DNA from: Pseudomonadales bacterium
GTDB taxonomy: Bacteria > Pseudomonadota > Gammaproteobacteria > Pseudomonadales > UBA7239
Direction of reading: 5' to 3'
DNA length: 64,000 bases
NCBI GenBank assembly: GCA_028280345.1
Contig: JANQLY010000017.1
Coordinates: 62,001-126,000 of the forward strand
Both the position numbers and the translations under genes were made by a program. The notes beneath the pieces are model-generated. The model saw only the letters and a list, made by a program, of their open reading frames with translations, was not told the origin of the DNA and did no database searches. The first letter of the stretch is position 1, and the number at the start of each line of letters is the position of its first letter. This document shows, one piece after another, positions 1 to 9,454 of this stretch.

Positions 1-393
1 GCTGTCACTGCCATTGCCATAAACCAGGCCAATGGCATTAACTTCAGTATCCAGATAAGCAGCGCCAACCTTGGCATAGAGGTCGAGGACACTGAGTGGC
101 AGAATGCCAACGGCCCCGAGTGTGACAGCATCAGTATCCAGAGATAGCTCCTGTGAGTTGCCCCATTGTCTGGAGTAGGAGCCGAGGTCATAGTAGCCTG
201 CTTCAAGCCCAATAAAGTTGTTAAATTTGTAGCCGAGGTTTATACCCAGTGTGGAATCGCTCTCGTCGAAATTGTTGCCGTTAAAATCTTCATCAACAGC
301 CGTGTAATAAATGCCACCACCGAGATAGAAGCTGCCGGCCATCGCTGGCAGGCTGAAAATGGATAAAAGCGCCAATAATATAATCTGTTTCAT
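1..393 (-). CDS. Outer-membrane beta-barrel protein (partial, 3' end outside window)
   Basis: A minus-strand reading frame begins with ATG at 391-393, preceded by a strong Shine-Dalgarno (GGAGG), and runs off the left edge, leaving 131 codons. The first ~19 residues form a signal peptide (MKQIILLALLSIFSLPAMA). The mature part starts SFYLGGGIYYT and alternates short aromatic/glycine-rich strands such as LGINLGYKF and IGLEAGYYDLGSYS, the pattern of small OmpA/OmpW-like eight-strand barrels. Function cannot be assigned beyond an outer-membrane porin-like barrel, because the C-terminal half is missing. It is divergent from the next gene, with a 70-bp shared upstream region. Confidence 0.75.
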   Translation of the reverse strand, partial: MKQIILLALLSIFSLPAMAGSFYLGGGIYYTAVDEDFNGNNFDESDSTLGINLGYKFNNFIGLEAGYYDLGSYSRQWGNSQELSLDTDAVTLGAVGILPLSVLDLYAKVGAAYLDTEVNAIGLVYGNGSDS

Positions 394-463
394 AAAGCCT
401 CCGCTGTCAGATCATGAATTTTGCCCTATCATATAGCTTTGTTCGAATAAGTGGAAACAGAAC

Positions 464-1090
464 GTGAAATATTTCTCTCTTCGCCTGGTACCCGGGCTGG
501 TTTTCATGCTGGTGGCATCTGCAGCAGCAGGGCAGGATAAAGAGTCAACATCTGCGCAGCAAGGCCGGCCATCAAACCACCCCTATATCCATGTTGATGT
601 GAATGTGGAATTGCGCAGCTTGCGTGATGCGGTAGATGATATGGCCGATGCGTCACAGTCGCTGGCGCAAAGTCTGGAAGACCTCGGTGCTCACGAGGAC
701 CTGGGGGAGGAGCAGCAACAGCAAATCACTACGCTGCTGGAGCGGGTTGATGACATTGCTCAAAGCCTGCAACATTCAGTCACGGCGTTACCGCAAGCGG
801 TGGAGCAAACCAGTGAGCCGATATTAGGGATGGCTTCCGAGCTCAGTCGTGATGTCAAGCAAGTGATTATGCTGGTGGCGCTGGTGCTTGTGTTGATCGT
901 TGCGGGTACGATTCTTGCGTTTTACCGTTTTATGGTAATGCCACTACGGAGAATCATGGTAGACACTTCGGAAAATCTGCGTATTATTGCCCAGAGTTTG
1001 CAGCACACCATGGAGTATGTAGAGCAGGCGAAACTGTCTGTGAAGCAGGAAGTCACGGATGTGCAGAAGCCTGGAAACAAACAACAATAA
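464..1090 (+). CDS. Hypothetical membrane-anchored coiled-coil protein
   Basis: 208 residues with a GTG start. A signal-peptide-like N-terminus (residues 1-23, ending in SAAAG) is followed by a heptad-rich, Gln/Glu/Asp-rich helical region (about 45-130). A strong transmembrane helix (134-155, rich in Val, Leu and Ile) comes next, then a second amphipathic helical tail (165-195). The topology suggests a periplasmic coiled coil held to the inner membrane, with a short cytoplasmic coiled coil. No catalytic motif or family is recognised. It lies 72 bp upstream of the TonB-dependent receptor on the same strand and could be co-transcribed. Whether residues 1-23 are cleaved or form a second anchor is unclear. 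Confidence 0.6.
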   Translation: MKYFSLRLVPGLVFMLVASAAAGQDKESTSAQQGRPSNHPYIHVDVNVELRSLRDAVDDMADASQSLAQSLEDLGAHEDLGEEQQQQITTLLERVDDIAQSLQHSVTALPQAVEQTSEPILGMASELSRDVKQVIMLVALVLVLIVAGTILAFYRFMVMPLRRIMVDTSENLRIIAQSLQHTMEYVEQAKLSVKQEVTDVQKPGNKQQ

Positions 1091-1162
1091 CTGACAGTGG
1101 CTGCAAAGTTGGTAGTTGTCATATTGAGGTTATAGAAGCGCAGTAGGGGTTTGTAGATTTTC

Positions 1163-3256
1163 ATGATGTTGTTACGAAAAATGTTCACAGGCCTGGGTCT
1201 GTTGGGTTGTATTGGTGTACAAGCGCAACAGCTATCGGCTGGTGATGAGCCAGATAACAGTCAGGTTAAAGAACAGGCGAATCGCTATCTGGAAACCGTG
1301 GTTGTTACTGCAAGACCTACTGCTACACCGTTGAGTGCAGTTGCGGGTTCTGTCGGTGAGGTTGACTATGAAACCTTGCAATTGGTTAAACACAGTCATA
1401 TTAATGAGGCCGCGGACCGTGTCGCCGGTGTCTGGATTAGTCGTGGTAATGGTCAGGAGAGTTTGCCGTCTGTGCGTTCGCCGGTTTTTACTGGTGCTGG
1501 CTCCTGTGGTGCATTTTTGATGACAGAAGATGGTTTGCCGATTCGCCCGGCAGGCTTCTGTAATGTCAATCAGTTGTTTGAAATTAATACCGAGCAGGCG
1601 CAGCGTATTGAAATTTTCAAAGGGCCAAACAGTGCGGTGTACGGTAGTAATGCGGTACACGGTGTGATTAATGTGAGTTCTCCCTCTGTCACGGATGAGG
1701 AGTTTGGCAGTGCGGCAATTGATCTTGGCCCTCACGATTATCGCCGTCTGTTTGCAACTTATAATGATGGCGAACAGTTTCGCATTGATGCACATTTTGA
1801 TCACGATGGTGGTTACAAACATGACTCCGGTTTTGATCAACAGAAACTCAGTCTCAAACATCGCTACACTGCAAATGAATTGCGGGTGGATAGTTACTTT
1901 ACTGCGACGAACCTGAATCAGGAAACCGCAGGCTACCTTGAGAGTGTTAACGGCGAGGAAGTGTATAAGGATGACGACCTGAAAAAAGATAATAACAATC
2001 CTGAAGCCTACCGTGATGCGAGTAGCTGGCGTGCTTATTCTCGCTTCACCCTGCCTGGTGTAGCTGAAGGTAGTCAGATGGTGTTTACACCATATTTGCG
2101 CCACTCCGAGATGGAGTTTATCCAGCACTGGATTCCGACTACGCCACTTGAAGAGAATGCTTCAGACAGTCTCGGTCTTGATGGTCGTTTTCTCTACGAG
2201 GTGGGGCAGGCCGCAGTGGTATCGGGTTTTGTCGTTGAAGCGGCAAAAGTTGATGTGGCAGAAACCCAGAGTGAGCCGACCAAATTTGGCAAATTTACCC
2301 AGGGCGTACACTATGATTACAACGTGGATATTTCCACACTGGCGGCATTTTCCGAGATGGATTACCTGGTTAATGACATGAGTCGTTTTATTTTTGGCTT
2401 GCGCTATGACTACCAGCACTACGATTATGAAAACAACACAACAACGGGTAGTAGTGGTATTTATACACGGCCGGCCAGTCGTGAAGATGATTTCGGTGAA
2501 TGGAGTGCGAATGCCGGGGTGATCGTGGATTATGTGGCTGATCATCAGTGGTATGTCAGTGTGTCAAATGGTTTTCGCATTCCGCAAACGGCAGAGCTGT
2601 ATCGTTTGCAGGGTGGGCAGCCGATTGATGATATTGAGTCGGAGCAGATTATCAGTTTTGAAACTGGCCTTCGCGGCCAGCTCGGTGATGTGTTCTATAC
2701 AGTTTCTGTGTTCACTATGGATAAGGACAATGTGATTCTGCGTGATAGCAATCGCCTTTATATTGGTGATGGTGAAACCTCTCACGAAGGGGTGGAGTTA
2801 AGTTGGGACTATCGTTTTGCGGTTGATTATTTCTGGCGTGGTGCGCTCACCTATGCCGAGCATCGCTATGAAGAAATCGATCGCGCACTGTTTAACAGTG
2901 GTAGTGGTGATATCGAAGGCAATATCATTGACTCGGCGCCGCGGCACTATGGGTCAACCCAGCTTGGTCGTTACTTTCATTGGGGGCTGTTGGAGCTTGA
3001 ATTGAAACATCTCGGCCCGTATTACCTCGACCCTGAGAATAGCTGGTCTTATGACGGACACGATTTGTTAAATCTGCGCGCACTGTGGCATCCCCGTGAG
3101 GATATCAATGTAAGTGCCCGTTTGCTCAATGTGCTCGACGAAGATTATGCCGAGCGTGCGGATGTTACTGTGGAGGGTAATCCGGCCAATGCTGTGCCGC
3201 GCTATTTTGTCGGTGAGCCGCGTTCACTTTATCTGACAGTGGAAAAAATCTGGTAA
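1163..3256 (+). CDS. TonB-dependent outer-membrane receptor
   Basis: 697 residues. A signal peptide ends near residue 21 (VQA/QQ). A TonB-box-like stretch ETVVVTA lies at 44-50, and the plug domain carries the typical IEIFKGPNSAVYGSNAVHGV segment. Many amphipathic strands with aromatic girdles follow, and the chain ends on Trp, as outer-membrane barrels do. Such receptors import siderophores, vitamins or oligosaccharides using TonB-ExbBD energy. The ligand cannot be told from sequence. No dedicated ABC transporter, TonB or regulator sits next to it. The plug contains two Cys (GSCGAF and GFCNVN) that could pair. ATG 1163 and ATG 1166 are both possible starts. Confidence 0.9.
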   Translation: MMLLRKMFTGLGLLGCIGVQAQQLSAGDEPDNSQVKEQANRYLETVVVTARPTATPLSAVAGSVGEVDYETLQLVKHSHINEAADRVAGVWISRGNGQESLPSVRSPVFTGAGSCGAFLMTEDGLPIRPAGFCNVNQLFEINTEQAQRIEIFKGPNSAVYGSNAVHGVINVSSPSVTDEEFGSAAIDLGPHDYRRLFATYNDGEQFRIDAHFDHDGGYKHDSGFDQQKLSLKHRYTANELRVDSYFTATNLNQETAGYLESVNGEEVYKDDDLKKDNNNPEAYRDASSWRAYSRFTLPGVAEGSQMVFTPYLRHSEMEFIQHWIPTTPLEENASDSLGLDGRFLYEVGQAAVVSGFVVEAAKVDVAETQSEPTKFGKFTQGVHYDYNVDISTLAAFSEMDYLVNDMSRFIFGLRYDYQHYDYENNTTTGSSGIYTRPASREDDFGEWSANAGVIVDYVADHQWYVSVSNGFRIPQTAELYRLQGGQPIDDIESEQIISFETGLRGQLGDVFYTVSVFTMDKDNVILRDSNRLYIGDGETSHEGVELSWDYRFAVDYFWRGALTYAEHRYEEIDRALFNSGSGDIEGNIIDSAPRHYGSTQLGRYFHWGLLELELKHLGPYYLDPENSWSYDGHDLLNLRALWHPREDINVSARLLNVLDEDYAERADVTVEGNPANAVPRYFVGEPRSLYLTVEKIW

Positions 3257-3364
3257 GGTAACGAGAGAGCGGTTACTGTTTGCGGCAATCACACATACCA
3301 TGAATTGGCAAGTGTAAGGTAGTGTAAGTGCTGTCTTGTTATTTGTCTTATTTGGAGAAAGGTT

Positions 3365-3865
3365 ATGATTACAAGCCCCGAGCAACTGGTTGAAGCTGAA
3401 AATATCAAACAGCTTAAGTATGCCTACTTGCGCACGGTGGATTTGAAGCAGTGGGATGAGCTGGCGGAATTACTTACGGATGATGTGACTTGTAGTTACT
3501 CCGATGGCAAATACAGCCACGAAGGCAAGGAGGCAGTATTAACGTTTCTGTCTGAAGCACTTACTGATCCGCGCATTATTACCAAGCACCAGTGTCATCA
3601 CCCGGAGATTGCGTTTAACTCCGAAGTGGAAGCGACAGCGACCTGGTATCTTACCGACCTTGTGATTAATCCGGGTAATCCGGATGGTGATAATCCCTTT
3701 CCGCCAATTACCTTGCAGGGCACAGGGTTTTACACTGATGTTTACCGCAAGGTGGGCGGCGAATGGAAAATCAGTCATACAGGTTACAAGCGCGTGTATG
3801 AAGAGATCGTCAGCCGTGAAAAACTGGAAGTGCTCAGCTTAACTTCGCGTTTCGACAAGTCTTGA
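3365..3865 (+). CDS. NTF2-like / SnoaL-like domain protein
   Basis: 166 residues with a good ribosome site (GGAGAAAGGTT before ATG). The sequence has the layout of the SnoaL-like NTF2 fold: an N-terminal helix pair (ENIKQLKYAYLRTVDLKQWD), the LTDDVTCSYSDGKYS segment, and a C-terminal sheet with ITLQGTGFYTDVYRKVGGEW followed by ISHTGYKRVYEE. Members of this superfamily act as small isomerases, dehydratases or ligand-binding pockets, often in steroid or aromatic metabolism. The substrate is unknown. It follows the TonB receptor by ~108 bp and ends 6 bp from the convergent membrane-protein gene. Confidence 0.75.
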   Translation: MITSPEQLVEAENIKQLKYAYLRTVDLKQWDELAELLTDDVTCSYSDGKYSHEGKEAVLTFLSEALTDPRIITKHQCHHPEIAFNSEVEATATWYLTDLVINPGNPDGDNPFPPITLQGTGFYTDVYRKVGGEWKISHTGYKRVYEEIVSREKLEVLSLTSRFDKS

Positions 3866-3871
3866 AAGACC

Positions 3872-5680
3872 TTACTGCTTAATATCCCCATCTTCAATCG
3901 TAAACAGCTTGCAATAGCCTGCGGGTGTTTTTCCGTAGGCAGTAAGAGGCAATACTGTATTTGCCGGCAGGTTGATAAAGCCTCGCCAGGGAAAGCTCTC
4001 GCCACGCTTTAAGCCGGAGTGCATAAAGTCGCCTTTTTTGCGATGACTGCGCGCAAGTCCAACGGTCATACGTGTGGCGTCGATAAATACGATCCCCCCA
4101 AGCATCCTGTTATCAAAAGCAGCTTGTCCGTTAACCCTGAATGGGCGAGTAGTGGAAGACTGGTTTGTTATTCGGGTAATTTTGCTGACTTTGCCGCTGC
4201 AATTGTGTGTGGTAAGAGTCCCTTCATTAAACGGCTGGCCCATAAGATCAGCAAGGGAGTAGCTGAAATAGCCGAGCCGGTTTTGTTGTAAAAAGTCGTG
4301 ATGGGTAGCGACAAGGTTTTTATTGTCCATCAGCAATGGGTGAGACAGTGTTGCGGCGACGGTTTTGATATCAGTAATATTGGTCATCGCTGCAGTATGG
4401 GCAATATGCACGCGGCTGGAAAGCCAGGCCATATCCCTTGCGCTGTTATATTGGTGGGGGAATAACAATAACAGGGCGGCAGCGGGTATGATCATTGGCG
4501 GGAGAAAGCGCTGTGGTAAGAAATGTTTCAGGTCAAAGTACAGTAGCATTAGCAGTGCAGGCCAATAGACCATAACCAGTGTTTGAAAACGATCAGTGAG
4601 TGCCGAGTTTGGATACATCTGGCGACCGTAGGCGGTAACAAGCGAAATTAATAACACATACAGGGCAAGCGTAAGCCAAAATACGGTACCGATTGAAGCC
4701 GGTGTGGTTTGTTTCCAGGTCCGATAACATTGGCTCAACAAATAGATAATCGACAGGTAGCTTAAAGCGATGCCAATGCCGGGCCAGAGGCGTGATGTCG
4801 GGCTGCTCAAATGCAGACCGATGTATTTAATAATGCCGACACTGTTGATAAGCGTTGAAGCCAGTGCATTGATAATTTTTTCCCACAGACTTAGTGCCGG
4901 TTGTGCACCCTGCTGCAAAGGATCGCTGCCACTCGTATAAATCAGTAGTGTAGCGACAACAAAAAATAATTGTGCGATTAACTGCTGTTTCGGGTAGCGC
5001 AGCAGAAACATGGCGATAAAAATTGCCGGTAGCATCATCAGTCCTGAAGAGTGACTGAGGCAGGCAAGCAAAACAAAACCATTGGCATAGATGAGATAAC
5101 GTAGGGTATGAGTATGCTGAGGTTGTTGTGAATGTTGGGAGTATTGCCAGTATTGGAAGTTGCGACAAAAACACCAGGCAGCCATAAGTGCAAAGGCATT
5201 ACTGATCGGTACCTGGTTGTCAGAAATATAAATCAGGTTGTAAATCTGTGTGGTGCTAAAGAAAAATAACAACACGGTAGCACCGAGCAGCCAGCGCTCC
5301 GCAGAGGCTAGTGTATTGCTGACATAAATACTGCGTAAAAAAATCACACAGGCGGTGATATGCAATGCGAGGGTAACCGTTAGGGCTAGCAGGTTGGAGC
5401 CGTTGGCAAAACGATAGTCGAGATAAAATAACAGTTTTGGAATCAGGATGCGGTGAATGCCGCCATAGGGTTGAATCAGTTCATTGAGTTGCCAGTGCCC
5501 GTGAAACTGATTTTCGATAATGCCGATAAACTCCCATAAGTCTCTGAACGGTCCGCGCCAGATAATTTCGTAGCACAAATAAACCGTAAATAAACTTAAC
5601 AGGCACGCAAGTGTCACATAAGCATAGAGCAGAGTTCGCGAGCCCGGCGTGAAGGTTGTTTGTTGATTTTCGGACATCAT
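3872..5680 (-). CDS. Polytopic membrane protein, GT-C glycosyltransferase-like
   Basis: About 602 residues when started at the ATG ending at 5680. A longer version from 5737 would nearly abut the divergent sulfatase start and adds a non-conserved-looking leader, so I prefer 5680. There are roughly 10-12 hydrophobic helices. A large loop after the first helix contains WRGPFRDLWEF and QPYGGIHRILIPKLLFYLDYR, acidic/His motifs reminiscent of GT-C-type polyprenyl-phosphate-sugar glycosyltransferases. A soluble C-terminal domain of ~150 residues ends the chain. The glycosyltransferase assignment is inference; only the topology is clear. It is divergent from the sulfatase, with a 69-bp gap. Confidence 0.55.
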   Translation of the reverse strand: MMSENQQTTFTPGSRTLLYAYVTLACLLSLFTVYLCYEIIWRGPFRDLWEFIGIIENQFHGHWQLNELIQPYGGIHRILIPKLLFYLDYRFANGSNLLALTVTLALHITACVIFLRSIYVSNTLASAERWLLGATVLLFFFSTTQIYNLIYISDNQVPISNAFALMAAWCFCRNFQYWQYSQHSQQPQHTHTLRYLIYANGFVLLACLSHSSGLMMLPAIFIAMFLLRYPKQQLIAQLFFVVATLLIYTSGSDPLQQGAQPALSLWEKIINALASTLINSVGIIKYIGLHLSSPTSRLWPGIGIALSYLSIIYLLSQCYRTWKQTTPASIGTVFWLTLALYVLLISLVTAYGRQMYPNSALTDRFQTLVMVYWPALLMLLYFDLKHFLPQRFLPPMIIPAAALLLLFPHQYNSARDMAWLSSRVHIAHTAAMTNITDIKTVAATLSHPLLMDNKNLVATHHDFLQQNRLGYFSYSLADLMGQPFNEGTLTTHNCSGKVSKITRITNQSSTTRPFRVNGQAAFDNRMLGGIVFIDATRMTVGLARSHRKKGDFMHSGLKRGESFPWRGFINLPANTVLPLTAYGKTPAGYCKLFTIEDGDIKQ

Positions 5681-5749
5681 GTATTCAGGTGTCTGTTTTA
5701 ACGGTAGAATAAATTCAACCCAGCTTGCCGGAAACAAGAAAACACACCT

Positions 5750-7702
5750 ATGTTTCGACCTATGATTCGATTTTTACCTTCCACTGTATTCCCCCTGAAA
5801 AGTTGTCAGCCAGGCGCACGACGGGTTTTATTGTATCCTTTTTTATATGGGCTTGCTGCTGTCGTGTCGATGGCGATGCCCTTGCCGTTGCTGGCTGCGG
5901 ATTCGGAACAGCCGGCACCGAATATTTTGCTGCTGTTGGCCGATGACATGGGCTTGAATGACAGTGGTATTTATCAGACAGACTTTGAACAGCCGCCGGT
6001 TATGTCCTTGCCGGCGCTAGAAGAGCTGGCAGAGCAAGGTGTGCGCTATACGCGTTTTTATACCGAGAGTACCTGTTCAAGCAGTCGGGCCGCATTGCTC
6101 ACCGGGCAGTATCCGGCACGTCACGGTTTTACTCCTGTGGCGCGCGGCTTGTCGCCGGATGTGCTGACACTCGCGGAGTTTTTGCAGCAACAGGGGTATG
6201 TAACACACCACGTGGGCAAATGGCATCTCGGTGAGATTAATCCCGCAGCGTTTCCGGCACAGCAGGGTTTTGATAGCAGTTTTGGTTTTCTCGGGCAGTG
6301 GTTCCTTAAAGGCCCGGACAAACAGGGTAACAAACGCCTTAAAGCGCCTACCTATTATGATCCCTGGCTCGAAGATGAGCGCGGCAACTATCGTCAATAC
6401 GAAGGTCATCTGACCGATATTCTTGCCGATCACAGTGTTGAACTGATTGGCAATGCAGATAAAACACAGCCCTGGTTTATCTATCATGCCTTTTATGCAC
6501 CACACACACCGTTGCAGCCCGCACAGCGTTATCAGGAAATGTTTCCGGATACCAAGGCGGGTCGCTATCAAGCATTATTGGCCTCACTTGATGGTGCTAC
6601 GGCAAAAATGCTCAGAGCTTTACAGGAAAGTGGTCAGTGGGAAAATACCTTGATTATTTTTGCCAGTGATAACGGTGCGCTCGCCAAACATGTGGATAGC
6701 AATGCGCCATTCGGCGGTGGCAAGAACAGTTATGATGAAGGCGGTATTCGTGCGCCGCTGGTGATCAAGTGGCCTTATCAAACGGAAGGTGGGGAATCCG
6801 TTAGTCGTGTGGTTTCGATAATGGATATTTATCCCTCGATTAGCGATTTGCTTGATGCCGAGGTTAGTGATGAACGCGGCGAAGAAGTGCTATTTGATGG
6901 CAAGGCTGCTTTGTTGCCCGATAGCCATAAACAGCACGATAGTTTGAAGCATCTAACTTTTGGTGCGCTCAGTGTGTTTGATCGCGATAAGGAGCATCGC
7001 CTTGTCAGGGAATGGAGTGGTCAGTCTTTCACTCGTGAAGAGGTGTTTTATTACAACGAAAAAACAGAAGTCTGGCCATTGCCGCGCAGTGATGAAAGTG
7101 AGCAGAAAGACTGGGAAAAAACTCAGCAACACCTGTTTGGTGATTTTGCTGATTGGCGCCGTGAGGTTCGCAAGGTGCCGGTTGTTAAAGAACAAAGCAA
7201 GGATGATAAGGAGCAGGTGGTAATAACCGGTAGTGATTTTTTGCGTACACCGGTTAATCCTGCGTTTGCGGTTTCATTTTCTTTTGTTCCGCCTGAAGGA
7301 AATCAACAGAAATCAAAACAACAGATAGTGTTGCTGGAGCAGTCAGAAGTTTTATCGGCGCTTTATGATGGCAATACACAAAGCTTGCAGGCACAGGTGC
7401 ACGGTATTACGGTTTCAATAGATAAGCTTGAGCCGGGGCAGTGTTATAACGTGGTGTTATCTGGTGAATTTTATGACCGTTATTCATCAGTAAAAAACAT
7501 CACCAGAGCCTCGTTTCTGCATTTGTTAATTAACGGGGAAGTGGTTGCGTTTAATAATGGTGAAATAGAATCTCTTGCGGAGATTGATATTAGTGCGCCG
7601 ACGTTTGCCGACAAGGAAGCAAAAGACGTGAGCTTTTATGCGGGGCAGCTATTGCCCCATGATTTACCGGTGGCATATGAGGCGGACAGTTGCCGGAAAT
7701 AA
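5750..7702 (+). CDS. Sulfatase (type I, formylglycine-dependent family), exported
   Basis: 650 residues. An N-terminal signal/anchor segment ends near LLAADS (residues 47-52). The core has the alkaline-phosphatase fold of arylsulfatases: metal ligands in LLADDMG (D65, D66), the active-site signature CSSSRAALLTG with the candidate formylglycine Cys at 109, HVGKWHLG (K157, H159) and FASDNGA (D307, N308). The usual signature is C/S-x-P-x-R; here the Pro position is Ser, which may affect maturation by formylglycine-generating enzyme. The ~200-residue C-terminal part after the catalytic core (from about residue 430) is unrecognised. Family knowledge suggests release of sulfate from sulfated glycans in the periplasm or at the surface. 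It may work with the upstream TonB receptor, but that is only proximity. Confidence 0.88.
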   Translation: MFRPMIRFLPSTVFPLKSCQPGARRVLLYPFLYGLAAVVSMAMPLPLLAADSEQPAPNILLLLADDMGLNDSGIYQTDFEQPPVMSLPALEELAEQGVRYTRFYTESTCSSSRAALLTGQYPARHGFTPVARGLSPDVLTLAEFLQQQGYVTHHVGKWHLGEINPAAFPAQQGFDSSFGFLGQWFLKGPDKQGNKRLKAPTYYDPWLEDERGNYRQYEGHLTDILADHSVELIGNADKTQPWFIYHAFYAPHTPLQPAQRYQEMFPDTKAGRYQALLASLDGATAKMLRALQESGQWENTLIIFASDNGALAKHVDSNAPFGGGKNSYDEGGIRAPLVIKWPYQTEGGESVSRVVSIMDIYPSISDLLDAEVSDERGEEVLFDGKAALLPDSHKQHDSLKHLTFGALSVFDRDKEHRLVREWSGQSFTREEVFYYNEKTEVWPLPRSDESEQKDWEKTQQHLFGDFADWRREVRKVPVVKEQSKDDKEQVVITGSDFLRTPVNPAFAVSFSFVPPEGNQQKSKQQIVLLEQSEVLSALYDGNTQSLQAQVHGITVSIDKLEPGQCYNVVLSGEFYDRYSSVKNITRASFLHLLINGEVVAFNNGEIESLAEIDISAPTFADKEAKDVSFYAGQLLPHDLPVAYEADSCRK

Positions 7703-7730
7703 TCAAGGTTTTAAATGTACAAACAAAAAA

Positions 7731-7750
7731 GCCGCAGTTATTACTGCGGC
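7731..7750. terminator. Bidirectional rho-independent terminator (sulfatase / gltA)
   Basis: A perfect 8-bp stem GCCGCAGT/ACTGCGGC (7731-7738 and 7743-7750) with a TATT loop. An A-run precedes it (7725-7730) and a T-run follows it (7751-7756), so it can stop both the sulfatase transcript and the convergent gltA transcript. Confidence 0.9.
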
Positions 7751-7790
7751 TTTTTTGTTTTGTAGAACTATAAAGATAAAGAAATAACTT

Positions 7791-9065
7791 TTATCGGTCA
7801 GCCATTGCCACAAAGCTGCGCTTGGTGGAGCCGGTATAGAGCTGGCGTGGGCGACCGATTTTATACGGTTCGCTGAGCATTTCATGCCAGTGGGCAATCC
7901 AGCCCGGGGTGCGACCGGTAGCAAAGATAACGGTGAACAGCTCAACCGGGATGCCGAGGGCTTTAAGCAGAATGCCGGAATAGAAATCCACATTCGGATA
8001 GAGTTTCTTGCTGATAAAGTAATCGTCTTCAAGCGCGATTTTTTCAAGGCGAATCGCAACTTTTAACAGGGGGTCTTCTTCAAGGCCGAGTTCGCTAAAG
8101 ACTTCGTCACAGCATTTTTTCATGACGCGGGAGCGCGGGTCGAAGTTTTTGTAAACGCGGTGACCAAAGCCCATGAGGCGGAACGGGTCGTCTTTGTCCT
8201 TGGCTCTGGCGACAAATTCGTCAATACGGCTCTCATCGCCGATTTCATTGAGCATATTGAGTACGGCTTCGTTGGCACCGCCGTGGGATGGGCCCCACAG
8301 AGTGGCAACACCGGCGGCAATGGCTGCATAGGGGTTGGTACCTGAAGAGCCGGCGAGCCGTACAGTAGAGGTGGAAGCGTTTTGTTCGTGGTCGGCGTGC
8401 AACAGAAAGACGCGGTTCATTGCGCGCGCGAGGGTTTCGCTGACATGCTCGCCACTCATCATATACAGGAAGTTCTCGGCGTAGCGCAGGCGGGTATCCG
8501 GTGCGATGGGTGCGAGGCCTTTGGAGTGGCGATAACACATGGCGGCCAGAGTCGGCATTTTGGCGATAATATTGACCGCAGAATTGTAGCGCTGCTGTTC
8601 TTCACTGATATCGAGGTTGTCGTGATACTGTGCGGCCAGTGCGGCGGTAGCGCTACAGAGCATGGACATCGGGTGTGCATCGCGGGCAAAACTGGCAATC
8701 AGTTTGGCGATGGAGTCATCGACACTGCGATTGGCATCGATCTCTTCAATAAAGCTTTCGAGTTCCTGTTGGTTTGGGAGTTCGCCATTTAATAGCAGAT
8801 AGCAGACTTCGAGGTGATTGGAGTGTTCGGCAAGTTCCTCAATCGGGTAGCCACCGTGCAGCAATACGCCGTTGGCACCATCGATAAAGGTGATTTTGGA
8901 CTCACAAGCGGCGGTGGAGACAAAGCCAGGGTCGTAGGTGAAGAGCCCCTGTTTGGTCAGCGGGCCGACATCGACCACATCGGGGCCGAGAGTGCCCGGA
9001 TAGATTGCCAGTTCAACAGGGTCATCAATGCCATCTACGGTAAGGTGAGCCTTTTTATCAGTCAT
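7791..9065 (-). CDS. gltA: Citrate synthase (type II)
   Basis: 424 residues. It condenses acetyl-CoA and oxaloacetate to citrate, the entry step of the TCA cycle, in the cytosol. Landmarks are a short N-terminal beta domain of the hexameric, NADH-sensitive type II enzymes, [19 protein letters not shown], the His-containing [16 protein letters not shown] and [13 protein letters not shown] segments, and [13 protein letters not shown] with the catalytic Asp. Length is normal for proteobacterial GltA. ATG at 9063-9065 has an AGGAG ribosome site. It is divergent from sdhCDAB, with its own sigma-70 promoter (9214-9241), and ends at a terminator shared with the sulfatase. Confidence 0.98.
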   Translation of the reverse strand: MTDKKAHLTVDGIDDPVELAIYPGTLGPDVVDVGPLTKQGLFTYDPGFVSTAACESKITFIDGANGVLLHGGYPIEELAEHSNHLEVCYLLLNGELPNQQELESFIEEIDANRSVDDSIAKLIASFARDAHPMSMLCSATAALAAQYHDNLDISEEQQRYNSAVNIIAKMPTLAAMCYRHSKGLAPIAPDTRLRYAENFLYMMSGEHVSETLARAMNRVFLLHADHEQNASTSTVRLAGSSGTNPYAAIAAGVATLWGPSHGGANEAVLNMLNEIGDESRIDEFVARAKDKDDPFRLMGFGHRVYKNFDPRSRVMKKCCDEVFSELGLEEDPLLKVAIRLEKIALEDDYFISKKLYPNVDFYSGILLKALGIPVELFTVIFATGRTPGWIAHWHEMLSEPYKIGRPRQLYTGSTKRSFVAMADR

Positions 9066-9213
9066 TACTTGCTCCTGATCTAGATTCTTGGATACAGCTT
9101 TTTACTCGTTTGCTGTTCAGAGCCGGGGCTGCAATCTGCCGCTGATTTACCGTTGTATTCCGGGAAATCGGGTTGCGCCGCTTGGCTTAAAGTCCTGATT
9201 CGATGGACGGACA

Positions 9214-9241
9214 ACTATAGGGGCTGAAAAAAGTTTGTCAA
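9214..9241 (-). promoter_or_regulatory. gltA promoter (sigma-70 type)
   Basis: On the minus strand, a perfect -35 TTGACA (9236-9241) is followed by a 16-bp spacer and TATAGT as -10 (9214-9219). The start of transcription would fall near 9207, giving gltA a leader of ~140 nt. Confidence 0.75.
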
Positions 9242-9343
9242 TCACAAAAATGACTGGATTCAGGCTTATTTTTAGCTTTTTTTTGCTCCCTATTCTGGTG
9301 CATGAGAAGTATTCCCAAGTAGTTGATTTGTTAGCGTTTTCAA

Positions 9344-9372
9344 TTGAGTTTGGCGGTTCATAACCCTATAAT
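9344..9372 (+). promoter_or_regulatory. sdh operon promoter (sigma-70 type)
   Basis: -35 TTGAGT (9344-9349), 17-bp spacer, perfect -10 TATAAT (9367-9372). Transcription should start near 9379, about 75 nt before the chosen sdhC start. The rest of the 9066-9454 gene-free interval holds the divergent gltA promoter and ~100 bp between the two -35 boxes, where shared regulators could bind. No operator is recognised. Confidence 0.8.
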
Positions 9373-9454
9373 GCGCGCACTCGAAACCTGACCCGCCGGG
9401 TACTCTGGCTGGTTGTTTTTTGAGCAATCATTCGTTCATTAAGTGAGAATAGTT

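Noticed and set aside
1232..2128. Long open frame antisense to the TonB receptor gene
   Set aside because: It lies wholly inside a clear coding gene, has no family features and no ribosome site; its length is a by-product of codon bias.
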